The notes: a model not told the origin generated them from the letters alone. Positions 9,658 through 20,691 are shown, counted from the stretch's first letter. The stretch is 64,000 bases of DNA from Talaromyces rugulosus (GCF_013368755.1 NC_049563.1:496001-560000); one strand, 5' to 3'. Numbers and translations are program-made.

Positions 9658-12273
9658 ATGGCTCCTACTGCCCCCGCCGCTGCCACCAACTCTCCGGCCA
9701 AGAAGACGACCGCGCCTGAGAAGAAATACAAGTGTCAATTCTGCAATCGTGCCTTCAGCCGAAGCGAGCATCGCAGCAGACATGAGCGATCCCGTATGTT
9801 CCCTTTTCCCCTTCAGACCGTCCGAAGCTGACACCCCCTTCTCGCTACAGATACAAAAGAACGTCCTTTCAAGTGCTTGAAATGTCGCAGTACCTTTGTG
9901 CGCCGTGACCTGCTCCTGCGCCACGACCGTACTGTGCACGCCAAGGATGGAGGAGTGCCTCTTGTCAGCGAGGGCCGCAGACGTGGTGGGAACAATAGCA
10001 ATGCCGGCGTGCAGAAGAGCTCTCCCGCTCCTGCCGCGTCGTCAAAGCCTTCCATCACCATCGACCCGGCCACGCTGGAGCAGATCGAGGCAAGCAGCGA
10101 CGGTATGGTCGATCTTGAAACTGCAGCAATGTTGATGACAGACTTCCAACACAAGGCCGCCGCAGCCGCTACTGGTCACGTCCAGGACCGCACTGGCTCC
10201 GACCACTCCTTTTCCCCCAGCCGCACGTCCTTGCTAGACCAGCATGCCTCGTACCTGTCCGGAAACGCTACGCTGCCGCAGATGCCCTGGGATTCGCTCA
10301 TCTCGCCCACCGAGACCAAGCACCACCCCATGTCCGCTTTCACATCCCACGATGCAAACTCGCATCAGATGTCCATGATGGACCGACACATGTCGGCCAG
10401 GGATACTCTGGCCCCGTCGCTGCACACCCTGGTCGACTCGCTCCCAGTGTCTGGCAACTCGACCCCCAATGCCCTGTCGCCCTACCCTTCCATGACCGGT
10501 CCGGTCAGCCCCGTCAACTATCGGCGGTCTCCAGGGCCTACCCAGGCCCTCACCCTGCCCAAAGCGCCTCAACTTGCCAACGAAGCCGAGAGACAGCGTA
10601 TTGTGGACAACATCAAGGGAGCTGATGCGCTTTCCAGCTTGCCCAGTGAATTCCAGATCCCCTCTACTCCGTCTCTGAACAAATACTTGTCCACGTACTT
10701 CAACCTTTACCACCACCATCTCCCGTTCTTGCACCAGGGAACTTTCAATCCCACCGATGCCTCGCCACCCCTCTTGTTGGCTGTGCTGTCTATTGGTGCT
10801 CTGTACACCTTTGAACGGGAACATGCCTTTATGCTCCACGTCGGCTCCAAAGTCCTCGTCAACCAGTTCTTGCAGCAAAAGGACAACTTTGACTCGAGAA
10901 AATGCCCCCTCTGGGCCATGCAAAGCACCTTGTTGAACATGGTCTTTGAGAGCTGGAGTGGAGATCCGAAGGGTTTGGAATGGACCTGCTCGATCAAGAG
11001 TCTGCTCGCCAACGTAAGCTCTCCCCCCTCCTCTTAGCCTGAAATCAAGAATGCTAATTTTTTTTTTTTTTTTTCAATAGATGGTTGCTGGAAACCGATA
11101 CCAGTTGAAGCTTCGTACCGTGGCCCGCGAGGGTCGACTACCTAGCCGTGACCAGTGGATTGAAGACGAATCGTGCCGCCGAACTTACTATGCTGTATAT
11201 ATCTTTTTCGGCATGCTCACCTTGACTTTCAACCACACGCCCGCCATGAGCTTTGACGAGCTAGACAGTTTGGAGCTGCCTTCGTCCGAGTCCCTGTGGA
11301 ACATGGACGTCACCGATGAGGAGTCCTGGCGCCGAACTCTGGCCACTGTCATTCCCGTCAACATTCGCGAAGCTCACGACCGCCTCTTCCAGGGCGAGCA
11401 AACCCGGTACAGCGCCTTTGCTACCCGTGTCATGATCAATGCCCTGTTCCTCCAAGTCTGGAGCCACAAGCGTAGCTTTGAAGCTCTGCAGGATGTTGTC
11501 ACCGAGTACAAGCTTCGCCTTGCCCTGGAGACTTGGGAGAACTCGCTCGAGTTGTGTGAGGCCGAGACCATCGTGGTGCCCCTCAGCACGCCTCACAAGG
11601 GCCACCCCTTGATCTTCAACTCAATGGCCATCTACCGCAACACGCGGGCTCGCTTGGAAGTTGACCTCAAGTCCGTCCAAGAAGCCCTTCGCTACCACTC
11701 CTCGTACGAGGTGGCCGCAGCCATGACCGTGGCTCGCGACAAGGTGAAGCGGTCCCCCGAGATGAACAAGGTTATTCAGCAATGCTTCGAATGCATTGAG
11801 ATTGCTGCAGTTCAAGGCATAAACTGGGTTGCCAAGACATCTGCTACCAACTGGAGTGTCGAGCATCCCCTCTGTGGCCTTGATCTGATGGTTATACTCA
11901 GCTTGTGGCTCTATCGCCTGGAACATGACGAGGAACCAGCTACTGAGGCGGAAATTGCCATCTACAGCAAGGTCCGCAATCTCTTTGACGACGATGCAAT
12001 TGATGCCTTTGGCAAGTTGAGCTCCACTGTTTCCCGCGTCTGGGGTAACATACTTGACGGTGTCGTTGTTTGGGGGTAAGCTTTCCCTCCCTTTTCTTGT
12101 TTATTGAATGAAATGTACTGACTGTTACTAGAATCACCAAACTCATGGGTGAATCCTTCAAGCTCCACGCCCAAGCTTTGGTCGGTTATGAGGACTCTTT
12201 GCACGTTGCCAAAGACCAGCCCTTGCACCCTATGCCCACCAAAAGCCTTGCGAGCGTCGGCACCGCATACTAG
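9658..12273 (+). CDS. C2H2 zinc-finger transcription factor with fungal MHR domain
   Basis: Four exons: 9658-9793, 9851-11013, 11081-12075, 12132-12273 (811 residues). Two adjacent C2H2 fingers lie at the N-terminus: C26/C29/H42/H46 and C54/C57/H70/H75, joined by the classical linker HTKERPF. The first intron splits the linker His codon. A long Ser/Pro/His-rich stretch follows. From about residue 270 there is a fungal-specific transcription factor (MHR) region recognisable by LNKYLSTYFNLYHHHLPFLH and LLLAVLSIGALY. This layout (two N-terminal fingers plus MHR) matches the Adr1/AmdX/Klf1-like group of nuclear regulators, but the target genes cannot be inferred. The start lies just before the fingers, preceded by an Ala/Pro/Lys-rich segment; the long CT-rich leader suggests complex regulation. 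Confidence 0.9.
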
Positions 12274-13446
12274 GCCAAAACTTTTTGACAAGTGGCCCTA
12301 TCTTTTTCTTTTCGCAAATGATTTATTGCTTATTTATCGATTTATAATCTTCCCGTCACTCATTTGGTCTTCGGGCGTTGGGGCCCGCGTGGAGAAATCC
12401 GAATACGACGGAGTCCACGTCACCGAAGACGTCGTCTTTTTATTTTTGTCTCATTTGTCTTGCATTATGGTTCGCTACTATCATTGAGGTCTTTTGGTTT
12501 CATATTGGGTCACCGGCGGGAAGTGGAAAAACGGCAGTTGGGAAGGGCGGCATTGTATGATTACAGGTGTCGCAGCCCTTTTGCTGGCAGCTTCTCCTTT
12601 TGATATTTTTTCTTGTTTGCATTTTTTCTGCATTTGGCTTTGGGATGTGATTCTGGCTTTTTCTTGAGAGCTCACAGGAGTCCGGTCAGTCGTTTTCTCG
12701 GTTTGTGATGGGTTAGCGAAGGCAACATGTCTACACTCGGCTGGTCCTGTGTTTCTTCGATTCTGGCTTTGCCATTTAATACTGTTCTGCCCTACTCCTT
12801 TTCTCTTTGCATGTCCGCTTGGACACTTTTTTTGGTTGTCGATTGGCCCTACTTGATACCTTATTTATATGTTTATATGTGTTGTTACATATTAATCTTT
12901 CTTGTCGTTCATTTATCGCCTGTCGATGGTTGAAACCTTTTTTTTTTCCCCCTGATTTATCTGCTTGATTTGCATTTGTTAGAGTCGCATTCGTCCTCTG
13001 CTGCCTTTGGTTTTCGTTAACCCTGGCTCCAGTCTCCTCTCAGCTTGCTGCATCAGTTCTGCATGCTTTATTGATTTTAGTTATTTGTTGATTTTGTTAT
13101 GCGCCGATGTTTATGTTTTTGATGTTTATTTACTTTTGATTTCTGTCTGATTTTCCGACAAGTTTGTTTTGCGATAGTCGATGTACTATAGTTAGCTCGA
13201 GAATAAAATTGGTGAAAGATGCATTCTTTTCTGTTGTAGACTTGTAGATTCTATATATTGTAGTGTATTGTAGAGGTGACTTGGAGTTGAGATCGGCCCG
13301 ACCCACTTGCAAGTTGCGACTCGAATGACTTCCGTCCATGTTCCTCTTGCACGCGTTATCTGCCATTGTGCATGCGGCCCACAGCCCAGCACTGTGTTCG
13401 CTGGCTGAATATGACAGCTAAATAAGTCAGTTACAGGCGATTCAGC
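12274..13446. other. Intergenic: 3' region of the C2H2 gene and FEX promoter
   Basis: T-rich DNA (about 12280-13150) typical of a fungal 3' untranslated region and terminator, then about 250 bp of more mixed sequence before the FEX start at 13447. No gene is seen. Confidence 0.5.
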
Positions 13447-14835
13447 ATGGTGGACGACGAAAAGATCGAAGAAGTCGACGAGGAACATGCCGTCGCGCCC
13501 TTGTCCGAGATCACCGCACAGCGCCCCGTCGAACCAACCGATATACAGCAACGACCCGGTGGCGCACCGCTGTATGACACACATGGAGGAAACGATGCAA
13601 TCGCAGAACTCGTCGCCGAGCCTCCTGTCGATCGAACATCTTCTACACAGCAGCAGCAACAACAACGGCCTCCAAGCAGACGACCGTCAGCGGAACTGCC
13701 GTCGCTGTCGAACCTGGCGACAAAACTCTACACACTCTCGTACCTCGTCTTCTTCGCCATACTTGGTACTCTGGCGCGTCTCGGTCTGCAGGCGCTGACG
13801 TATTATCCCGGCGCACCGATTGTGACCGGCGTGCTATGGTCCAATTTTGGCGGCTGCGTGCTGATGGGGTTTTTCGTCGAGGATCGCAACTTATTTCGCG
13901 AGGAATGGGGCCATCCACCACATTCATCAAACCAGTCGACGGACTCGGCGCGGATCAAGAAGCACAAGACGGTGAAGAAGTCGATACCGCTGTATATCGG
14001 ACTGACGACGGGGTTTTGTGGTTCGTTTACGAGTTTCTCGAGCTTTATGCGAGATGCGTTTCTCGCGCTGTCAAACGACTTGACTGATCCGTCTTTCTCG
14101 TCATCGTCGGCTACGCAGGGCAGAAACCGAGGGGATAGTTTCATGGCGGTTGTCGCGGTGTTGATATTTACTGTGTCGCTCAGCATCTCTGGTTTCTACT
14201 TGGGCGCTCATATCGCCCTCGCTCTCGACCCGTGGGTCCCCACGGTGCCGTTTCGCATCACGCGCAACATCCTCGATCGGGTGATGGTGCTGCTGGGCTG
14301 GGGATGCTGGCTCGGAGCGGTTTTTATGAGCATTTGGCCGCCGGAGAACTCGTGGCGCGGACAGGCTGTCTTTGCGATTGTCTTTGCGCCGCTGGGGTGT
14401 TTGTTTCGCTTCTATGTGTCGCTGCTGCTAAATCCGCGCATTCCTTACTTTCCGCTCGGCACTTTTGCGGTGAATATTATTGGTACGGGGGTTTTGGGCA
14501 TGTGCTATGACTTGCAGCACGTGTCTGGCATCGGGGCGTCGCCTGCGTCTGGCTGGGCTGAGGTATACTCGCCATCGAGATCATCGCTCTTTGGCGACAG
14601 CGACTTGTCCTCGCTGATCGTGAGCTGTCAGGTCCTGCAGGGTGTGATGGATGGGTTTTGTGGTTGTGCCACGACTGTTAGTACCTGGGTTGCAGAGCTG
14701 ACCAGCCTGGGTCGTAGGAGGTTTGCTTATATGTATGGGGGAGTCAGCATGGCGGTGGGCTTGGGCTTGTTGGCTGTTGTCATGGGCAGTGTGAAATGGA
14801 GTCGGGGATTCGAGAGTCCGACCTGCACGAGTTGA
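13447..14835 (+). CDS. FEX1: Fluoride export protein (CrcB/FEX family, fused dimer)
   Basis: Intronless, 462 residues. Eukaryotic FEX proteins are two CrcB units in one chain and expel fluoride through the plasma membrane. A polar, Gln-rich N-terminal tail (about 90 residues) precedes half 1 (about 95-260) and half 2 (about 275-450), with eight to nine membrane segments in all. Half 1 keeps the pore motifs WSNFGG (N133) and GFCGSFTSFSSF (F194, F197, F200). Half 2 keeps FAVNIIG (N343), but its matching segment reads GFCGCATTVSTW, so the phenylalanines are replaced by A408, V411 and W414. This fits the published view that fungal FEX has one working and one vestigial pore. A CAG/CAA run codes six Gln near residue 70. 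Confidence 0.93.
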   Translation: MVDDEKIEEVDEEHAVAPLSEITAQRPVEPTDIQQRPGGAPLYDTHGGNDAIAELVAEPPVDRTSSTQQQQQQRPPSRRPSAELPSLSNLATKLYTLSYLVFFAILGTLARLGLQALTYYPGAPIVTGVLWSNFGGCVLMGFFVEDRNLFREEWGHPPHSSNQSTDSARIKKHKTVKKSIPLYIGLTTGFCGSFTSFSSFMRDAFLALSNDLTDPSFSSSSATQGRNRGDSFMAVVAVLIFTVSLSISGFYLGAHIALALDPWVPTVPFRITRNILDRVMVLLGWGCWLGAVFMSIWPPENSWRGQAVFAIVFAPLGCLFRFYVSLLLNPRIPYFPLGTFAVNIIGTGVLGMCYDLQHVSGIGASPASGWAEVYSPSRSSLFGDSDLSSLIVSCQVLQGVMDGFCGCATTVSTWVAELTSLGRRRFAYMYGGVSMAVGLGLLAVVMGSVKWSRGFESPTCTS

Positions 14836-14997
14836 TATTACAACTTTTAATATCAAATGTATTTTAGAATCATGATTATTCGCTAGCGTTCAAGTCATTA
14901 TAGATCCCATTACAGATCAGCCATGCCCGTCTTTTTTTTCTTTCTGGTCAGAGCAGACCGTCCGCCTTTTGAGTCCACGGCGCAGACACATTCCCAC

Positions 14998-15545
14998 TTA
15001 TTTCCCATTACTCTCGGTGGAAAACGTCTGCAACTCAGCCTCATACACGGGAAATTTCAGCTTCCCCGCCGCCGGCCGCATCGTGACCGGTACACGCGAG
15101 GAGGACGACGACGACACGGCGTCTTCCGCCGGCCCATTATTATTATTGTAGTTCTGACCAGAGCCAAACTGATCGGGAGAAGTCAGAAACTCCAGTGTCT
15201 GGCCCTGCGTCTGGGCGACAGGGTCGCGACTCGCGTATTGACCTAGCGCTCTGTCGTGGTATCCGCCTCGTTCGTGATGGAAGCCGCGGGCTCGTAGGTC
15301 TTTGCTGCGGGCATCGTCGCGGGCGGCGGCGCGTCGTTGCGAGGCTGGGGGGTTTTTTTACTTTAGTAAATTGAAAAATTTTCTAGGATGAAAGAAAAAT
15401 GGTTTTTACCTTGCCAGAATATGTAGTAGACGACCACGGTCAGAATGCAGGCGGCTGCGAAGCCGAACATGATGCCGAGCTCGTGCCGCAGTGAGATCAT
15501 CGGCGTGTACGGTGGGTGCGCGTAGTTGATGTCGTTGTCGCTCAT
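14998..15545 (-). CDS. Small single-pass membrane protein, uncharacterised
   Basis: Two exons, 15410-15545 and 14998-15344 on the minus strand, joined by a 65-bp intron (GTAAAAACC...CCCCCCAG), giving 160 residues. The N-terminus (MSDNDINYAHPPYTPMISLR) is polar. One hydrophobic segment follows at about residues 24-44 (LGIMFGFAAACILTVVVYYIF). The rest is charged, then Gln/Asn/Ser-rich, with conserved-looking DPVAQTQGQTLEFL and a terminal KLKFPVYEAELQTFSTE. No domain is recognised; a small organelle or plasma-membrane protein is the most one can say. The splice is inferred from frame continuity and the consensus sites. It lies 162 bp past the FEX stop (convergent) and 235 bp downstream of the Hsp70-like gene, on the same strand. 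Confidence 0.7.
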
Positions 15546-15780
15546 GGTGTCTGTTCTTCTGTCTTTACTTTGTACAGATATGTGAGCGAGTGAATGAGAA
15601 TGAATGATGCCTTTGTGTTGGAGGGAGATTAGAGTAAGCAGCAGACGTCAGCCGATTTAAAAAAAAAAGTGGGTCAAAATCCGGGGTTAAGCGGAGTCTA
15701 TTTCCATGACTTTCAACTTCTGCTCTACTTATTTTAACTTGAACTATAATGGTATCACGAATATGCATTTATCATTAGGT

Positions 15781-18105
15781 CTAACCCTCCAACTCGGCCA
15801 GTGTTCCGTTCAGTGTCTCGTTCAGTGCCTCCGCTGCTTCCCACTGGACGCGAATCGGCTCGTGCTCTTTGCTCATGATCTGGCGGTTATCCTTGTTCCA
15901 CAGCTGAAACTTCAAATCGGCCGCTCCCACGACCACGCGCACGTCAAAGGTGGCTCTCCAGTAGAGTGGTTTCCGGTTGTACCAGTGCCGGTTTTTTAGC
16001 TTCTTGTTGACGTAGCCTGTCGCGATGTCGAGACTGCATACCTGCTGCACGCCGCCTTGCTTCATGCTCTGCGGGAGATGGGCGGGGGATAGCGTGGACA
16101 TGACGACGTGCACTTTCCAGTGGTCGTCTTCGTCGTCGCGCTGGAGCTTGAGTTGGAACTCCTTTTCGATGCCTGTGTGTGGTATGGGGTTTCCCTAGAC
16201 GCGGTTAATAAAGACGAACAAAGCTAGATGCTATGAAAGTTGGCTCGCAAACATACCTGGATAATGAGCCAGTCGATCTGGCGTGTTGCATATGTCTTGT
16301 CATCGCGGGGATCTACCCTGATGGCTTCTCCACTGTGTCGTTCCGGGTCATAGATCATGTCGCAGATGATTCCGTAGCTCACGGGCGAACACCTCGATCC
16401 GAAAACAACCACGCCTCGCTGCAGCTGCTGTGTCCGGTCCAGCACCAGGCCGTGTACGACGACAAGTTGTCTATCATACAGAATGTTAGGAACTCTGGGA
16501 GTGTGAGGAAGGAAGAAGAGGGCTTACGGCTCATCGGCGATGAGAACATTCAGTCCCATCTGACTGGGGTGGTTCATGCTGGTTGTAGCATATTCAACAG
16601 TCATGCTGCTATACCGCCCTAACAGCCGGCTCCTCACGTACGGAGAGCTACCGAATCCTCCCGAGAGGACTATATACGACTAAGCATATGTTAGCCATAT
16701 TGCCACAAATTCTTCCAGAAGATAACACACAATTTCTTCATTTGGGTATTTTGAGCGTGTCTGTGCGATTTGCGCATCGAGAAGGACGCATATGTCGTCA
16801 ATCTTGTCATCGAAGCATTTTTTCAAGACATCCCTTTTTCATTCTTAGTGATATGGATCTTTTCATGGTGAGCAATAGGGGAAACGCACCAGGATATCTG
16901 CATTTGCCCATTCTGAATCCCAGCCTCGGGAAAGTCTACTTCATCGCCTCTCAAGGGAACATCCAGCTTCAGCCAAGGCGTCAAAGTCGCATCCGTGCCA
17001 TACGAGCATTTCAATCGCTGAAAGCGTCCGGATATCATTTTCGAGGCCGTTTCAGCCGGGGATTTGGGCAGGTGGCTGATTATATTTGATAATCTCTCGC
17101 ACAGGAATTTGTGCATTGCTTTGTCAATAAAGACGGAGCCGATGGGACGTCCTGGCTAAACTTTAGCTCTTGGTCAGGGCGCGCAGTTTTGGATGCTTCT
17201 CACCTTCGACGTTGCCTAGTTGTTGGAGCACGGTGGGCTCGTTGGTTGATGACAGCAATCGGAGCACGTTGACGTCCTGACGTAGGTTCAGAAAACAGAT
17301 CAGAAAAAGGAGACTCAGATCTCGCTTACTGTTGTCCCTCCTCCGGCATCACAAATCATGATGATATCGCCTTTCTGCAAATTCTTAGTCTCGAGAGAGT
17401 TGTTTTTACATCAATAACAAAAAGTACCTGATAATGCTGCTTGCAAGCATAAACTGCCGCAGCTTCGGCTTCAGTTAGACCAATGGATGCTCGATGGTTG
17501 GCCGTTCTCATCACGATGGCCTGCTCGATCAGAGCCCTCGTCTCTTCAATCATGCGTACATCCTTCCACGTCGTCGGGACACTGAAAAGAAACTCGACTT
17601 TCCGATAGGGAAAGTCTGGAATTGTACTGGCTAAAAAATTGGCTACATGCTTGTAGATGCATTGCACATAATCTCGAAACCATCGTTGCGCCTCTGCTCT
17701 ACTAGGACCGCTGGGGTCGTGGTACTGAGGGGCTAGATGGAGTTTGAAGAACTCGCGTATTACTGAGGTTTCATCTTCTGGGTCGCAGAGAAACCCCCAA
17801 TTTTTCACGGTGGTTGAATCCGCTTCGTATTCAATGCAGGTGGGCACTTTGTTTGCCAGCTCGCCAGGCAGTTTTCCTGGCCAGCGCTGGATTGTCTTGG
17901 GAGGTAGCCATGCTGGTGCACACGAGTAGGCCACCCCTATTCTCACTCTGTCAGTTGGGCCACTAAATATTAAAGAAGAAAAAAAAAACATAGGGGTTAT
18001 ACCAGTATATGTCATGCCAAAGTCGACTCCGACGACAATATCCGGACTCCATTCCTCTGAGCCCGTCGCCCCGGAGCTGAAAGAGACAACCTCTTTGTCA
18101 CTCAT
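15781..18105 (-). CDS. Hsp70-like ATPase-domain protein
   Basis: Nine exons on the minus strand: 18003-18105, 17428-17936, 17330-17374, 17204-17276, 16890-17151, 16731-16833, 16528-16679, 16257-16470, 15781-16194; 624 residues. The actin/Hsp70 nucleotide-binding fold is clear: phosphate-1 motif VDFGMTYTG (28-35), phosphate-2 motif CDAGGGTTDV (213-220) and adenosine motif YIVLSGGFGSSPYV (about 367-380). The C-terminal 140 residues are not the usual peptide-binding beta-sandwich with a lid and do not end in a known sorting signal. It belongs to the divergent fungal Hsp70-like group, which is often expanded in filamentous species; client and role are unknown. The intron at 17152-17203 was placed at CCAG rather than the nearer TTTAG because only that choice keeps the frame. 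Confidence 0.87.
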
Positions 18106-18584
18106 TTGGTCTTTGAGACGGAGAAAAACAATTCAATGTTTGTAGCATTGAAATATTCCGACATCTGTATTATTCAAAAGCTAGGGGTTATGTCCCCGAT
18201 CGCAAATGCGGCGCAGCATATCTGGCCTGCAAACTAAAAATTAGGGGCGTAGGTAAGTGGTGACATGTTCTTTGTTTAATTTAATACGGAGTAATTATTA
18301 TTAGTACCAGGTCGGATCGGATTTCTGAACTAAGACGCAGCCAACCTATTAAACTAGTGGATTTGTAGCATGTCATAAGGGGCCAAGGCTGTAGGGGCAG
18401 GAACTAGTTCAGGTCTCTGCCAATCTTACGCTGTTGCGAGTGTTGGGCGCCTACGTGCAGGGATCTGTGGCTCGCCGATCCAACTGCTAAGCCCCGGTTG
18501 CCCTCCGCGTTGCCTTTTCTCGCATTTTGCATTTTCGTTCTCCTGCTCCTCCCGACAACGACAACCGGTGGATGATATGAGAAA
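18106..18584. promoter_or_regulatory. Divergent promoter region, Hsp70-like (-) / membrane protein (+)
   Basis: 479 bp between two divergent start codons. It includes one ACGGAGTA motif at 18286-18293. No TATA box was assigned. Confidence 0.5.
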
Positions 18585-19686
18585 ATGGCCACTACGAAGA
18601 CCACGGGAGTAACCAAGGGCGCGCTGGCCGGTGCCATTGTCGGATCGATTATTGGCACTGCGATACTCGCCTTCCTGGCTGCATGGCTCTTCATTCGGCG
18701 ATCCCAAAGCAGCAAACGCGGCGGATTCCAGAGATATGAGAGAGAGGAGGATAATAATACGGCGGCAACCAATAAGTCCGATCAGAGCAGCAGATTTCTT
18801 CCCGCAAAGGCCAACAACAACAACAACAACAACAATAATCAAAGCTTTTCGAATGGAGCGAGCGAGAATCTCTTATTGAGCAGCCGCAGTCTGTCAAAAT
18901 ACATCCCGGATCCCGCGGACGACGAGAGCGTTATTGGACGCGTCCTGGGCGTCTTTGATCAAGTCAGTCTTCATGTAGACAACTACTATTCGCACACGCA
19001 GCCGGTTACTTCGCCATCTAGTCCGGCGGAAACTGCGTGGATCTCTCAGTTTGACACGCCGTATCTGCCTGGACCGCTGTCTGCACTCCTGGAAAACCCC
19101 AAGACACGACGAACGACCATCACGCATGCTCTCGCGCGCTCGCTTCTCTCGGCAATACAGCCACAGAGCGCGACAAGAGTATCGTTGCTACCACCACTTT
19201 TCACCCCTGGTCCATTAGCATCGGATGACCAAGGTATGATGATGGTCTCTTATATCCAAAACAATACACCCTAAATCTAATCCCCTTATCCCTCTAGAAT
19301 TGAACCAAGCCACCTATACCTGGCGCATATTGGCCGCCTACCTAGCTCGAAATGCAACACCCGAAGCCGTAGAAGAAACCCAAGTCCGACAAGAAGCAGC
19401 AATCAATGCCTTTGTCGACAACTTTACTTCCTCCTTTGCCCCATACGCTGACCCAGCGCACTCGTCAGAAGACCGTGCGCGGCACTTGAGAAGCGTGACG
19501 ACCGCCGCGGCTGACCTGGGCCGGTGGCTTTTTGGACAGCCCTGTGCATTCGATTTTGTCTATTCGGGGCCCACTGGAAATAATGAAGTGGTTGTTTTGC
19601 CGGCGATTGTGAAAGTGCTTGATGAGAAGGGCCAGCGGTTGGCGACCAAGGCGACTTTGTATCAGGCGGTTACTGCTAATTTTTGA
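18585..19686 (+). CDS. Predicted membrane protein with N-terminal glycine-rich helix
   Basis: Two exons, 18585-19233 and 19298-19686 (64-bp intron GTATGATG...CTCTAG), 345 residues. A single hydrophobic helix at about residues 12-36 has small-residue spacing (GALAGAIVGSIIGTAILAFL) followed by positive residues, so the bulk is predicted to be cytosolic. A low-complexity Asn run (nine Asn, AAC repeats at about 18811-18837) is followed by a helical C-terminal region containing YLPGPLSALLENPKTRR and LLPPLFTPGPL. I recognise no named family, though the C-terminal half looks like a conserved, folded domain (TYTWRILAAYLARNA, LGRWLFGQP). Function is unknown. Confidence 0.75.
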
Positions 19687-20217
19687 GCTGCGGGGGCTTG
19701 TAATATGAGTATAAAGTTTACTGGTTAATGTTGAGGTACGTTTCACTCATGCTAGTTTTACGAGAACAAATAAATGAGCTCAAGTTCAATTTTCTCTGAA
19801 GAATAATATGAAAGGCGTGTCTCACTTCTAAGAAACATGGCATTTTCTCTCGAAAAAACTACGACATAAAACTACAAGTATCCGAAAGTCAGTTAAACAT
19901 AAACCTGTTTATAGCGGGAATCCTCTAATTACATATTGTGTACCTCAATTAGTGCAAGACAGCCAGTGTCAGATCCAGAAGAAAGAGAAAAATACAGGCT
20001 CGGGACACAGTCCTCGAATCAAGTTGACATCAACACATGACATGTCGTTCGCACATGAATATTGCAAACAAAGACATAGATGGAACAAGAAAAAACTAGG
20101 GAGGAATCAAAAGCAATATACATCCCATGCAACCAATTCTCTATACCCAAAACAAGCCGGGAAAGTAGCCGGCATATAAAAAAAAAGATCGAAGTCAAAA
20201 GCCCGGGTAGCTTGCGG
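19687..20217. other. Convergent intergenic region
   Basis: 531 bp between two converging stop codons; AT-rich 3' untranslated DNA for both genes. The 75-codon frame at 19952-20179 has no recognisable content. Confidence 0.5.
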
Positions 20218-20691
20218 TCATCCCAACATCACTGCCGCTAGAGTCGTACACATCAACCCCAAAGCCATTCCGTACCATGGCGTTAAGCCCAAGGCGCCCT
20301 CGCTACGAGCTTTGCTGATGCGCGAGCGAAGCGTCCACGTGGTGCCAAATTTCTCTTTCAAAACCAGCCCCGTCGCGCTCATCGATGTTGCAAGCCACCG
20401 TCGGGCTGGCACGGAGTCGAGATTGGAGTGTTGCTGGTGTGTGTAGATGATGGAATCGGGTTCCGGTTTTTGGTGGACGGGGAGACTGTTGTGCGTGACG
20501 ACGGCGGGTTGTTGGTGAGCATCGTTTAGAGAATCTTCATTCACGTCGCCTCCGCCTACCCCTCGATGCTGCAGGCACGGGGCGGACCCTGTTCTCGACG
20601 TTCGACAGCCAGTTTCGCTCCTTGACGGAAGATCTATGAAAGCGACGACGGCTGAGATGAAAAGGACGGCGAGTACAATGAATAGTCTCAT
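20218..20691 (-). CDS. Small secreted or membrane-anchored protein, uncharacterised
   Basis: Intronless, 157 residues. The frame stays open upstream to 20886, but the first ATG in it is at 20691. It directly begins a strong signal-peptide-like segment (MRLFIVLAVLFISAVVAF), which supports this start. The middle is polar with two Cys (CRTSRTGSAPC), and the C-terminus is hydrophobic (WYGMALGLMCTTLAAVMLG), compatible with a GPI-attachment signal or a tail anchor. No domain is recognised. It may be a cell-surface protein; whether it is expressed cannot be judged from sequence. Confidence 0.5.
   Translation of the reverse strand: MRLFIVLAVLFISAVVAFIDLPSRSETGCRTSRTGSAPCLQHRGVGGGDVNEDSLNDAHQQPAVVTHNSLPVHQKPEPDSIIYTHQQHSNLDSVPARRWLATSMSATGLVLKEKFGTTWTLRSRISKARSEGALGLTPWYGMALGLMCTTLAAVMLG

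Noticed and set aside
10234..10923. 229-codon antisense frame in the C2H2 factor
   Set aside because: Shadow of the coding strand; the sense exon is supported by domains and splicing.
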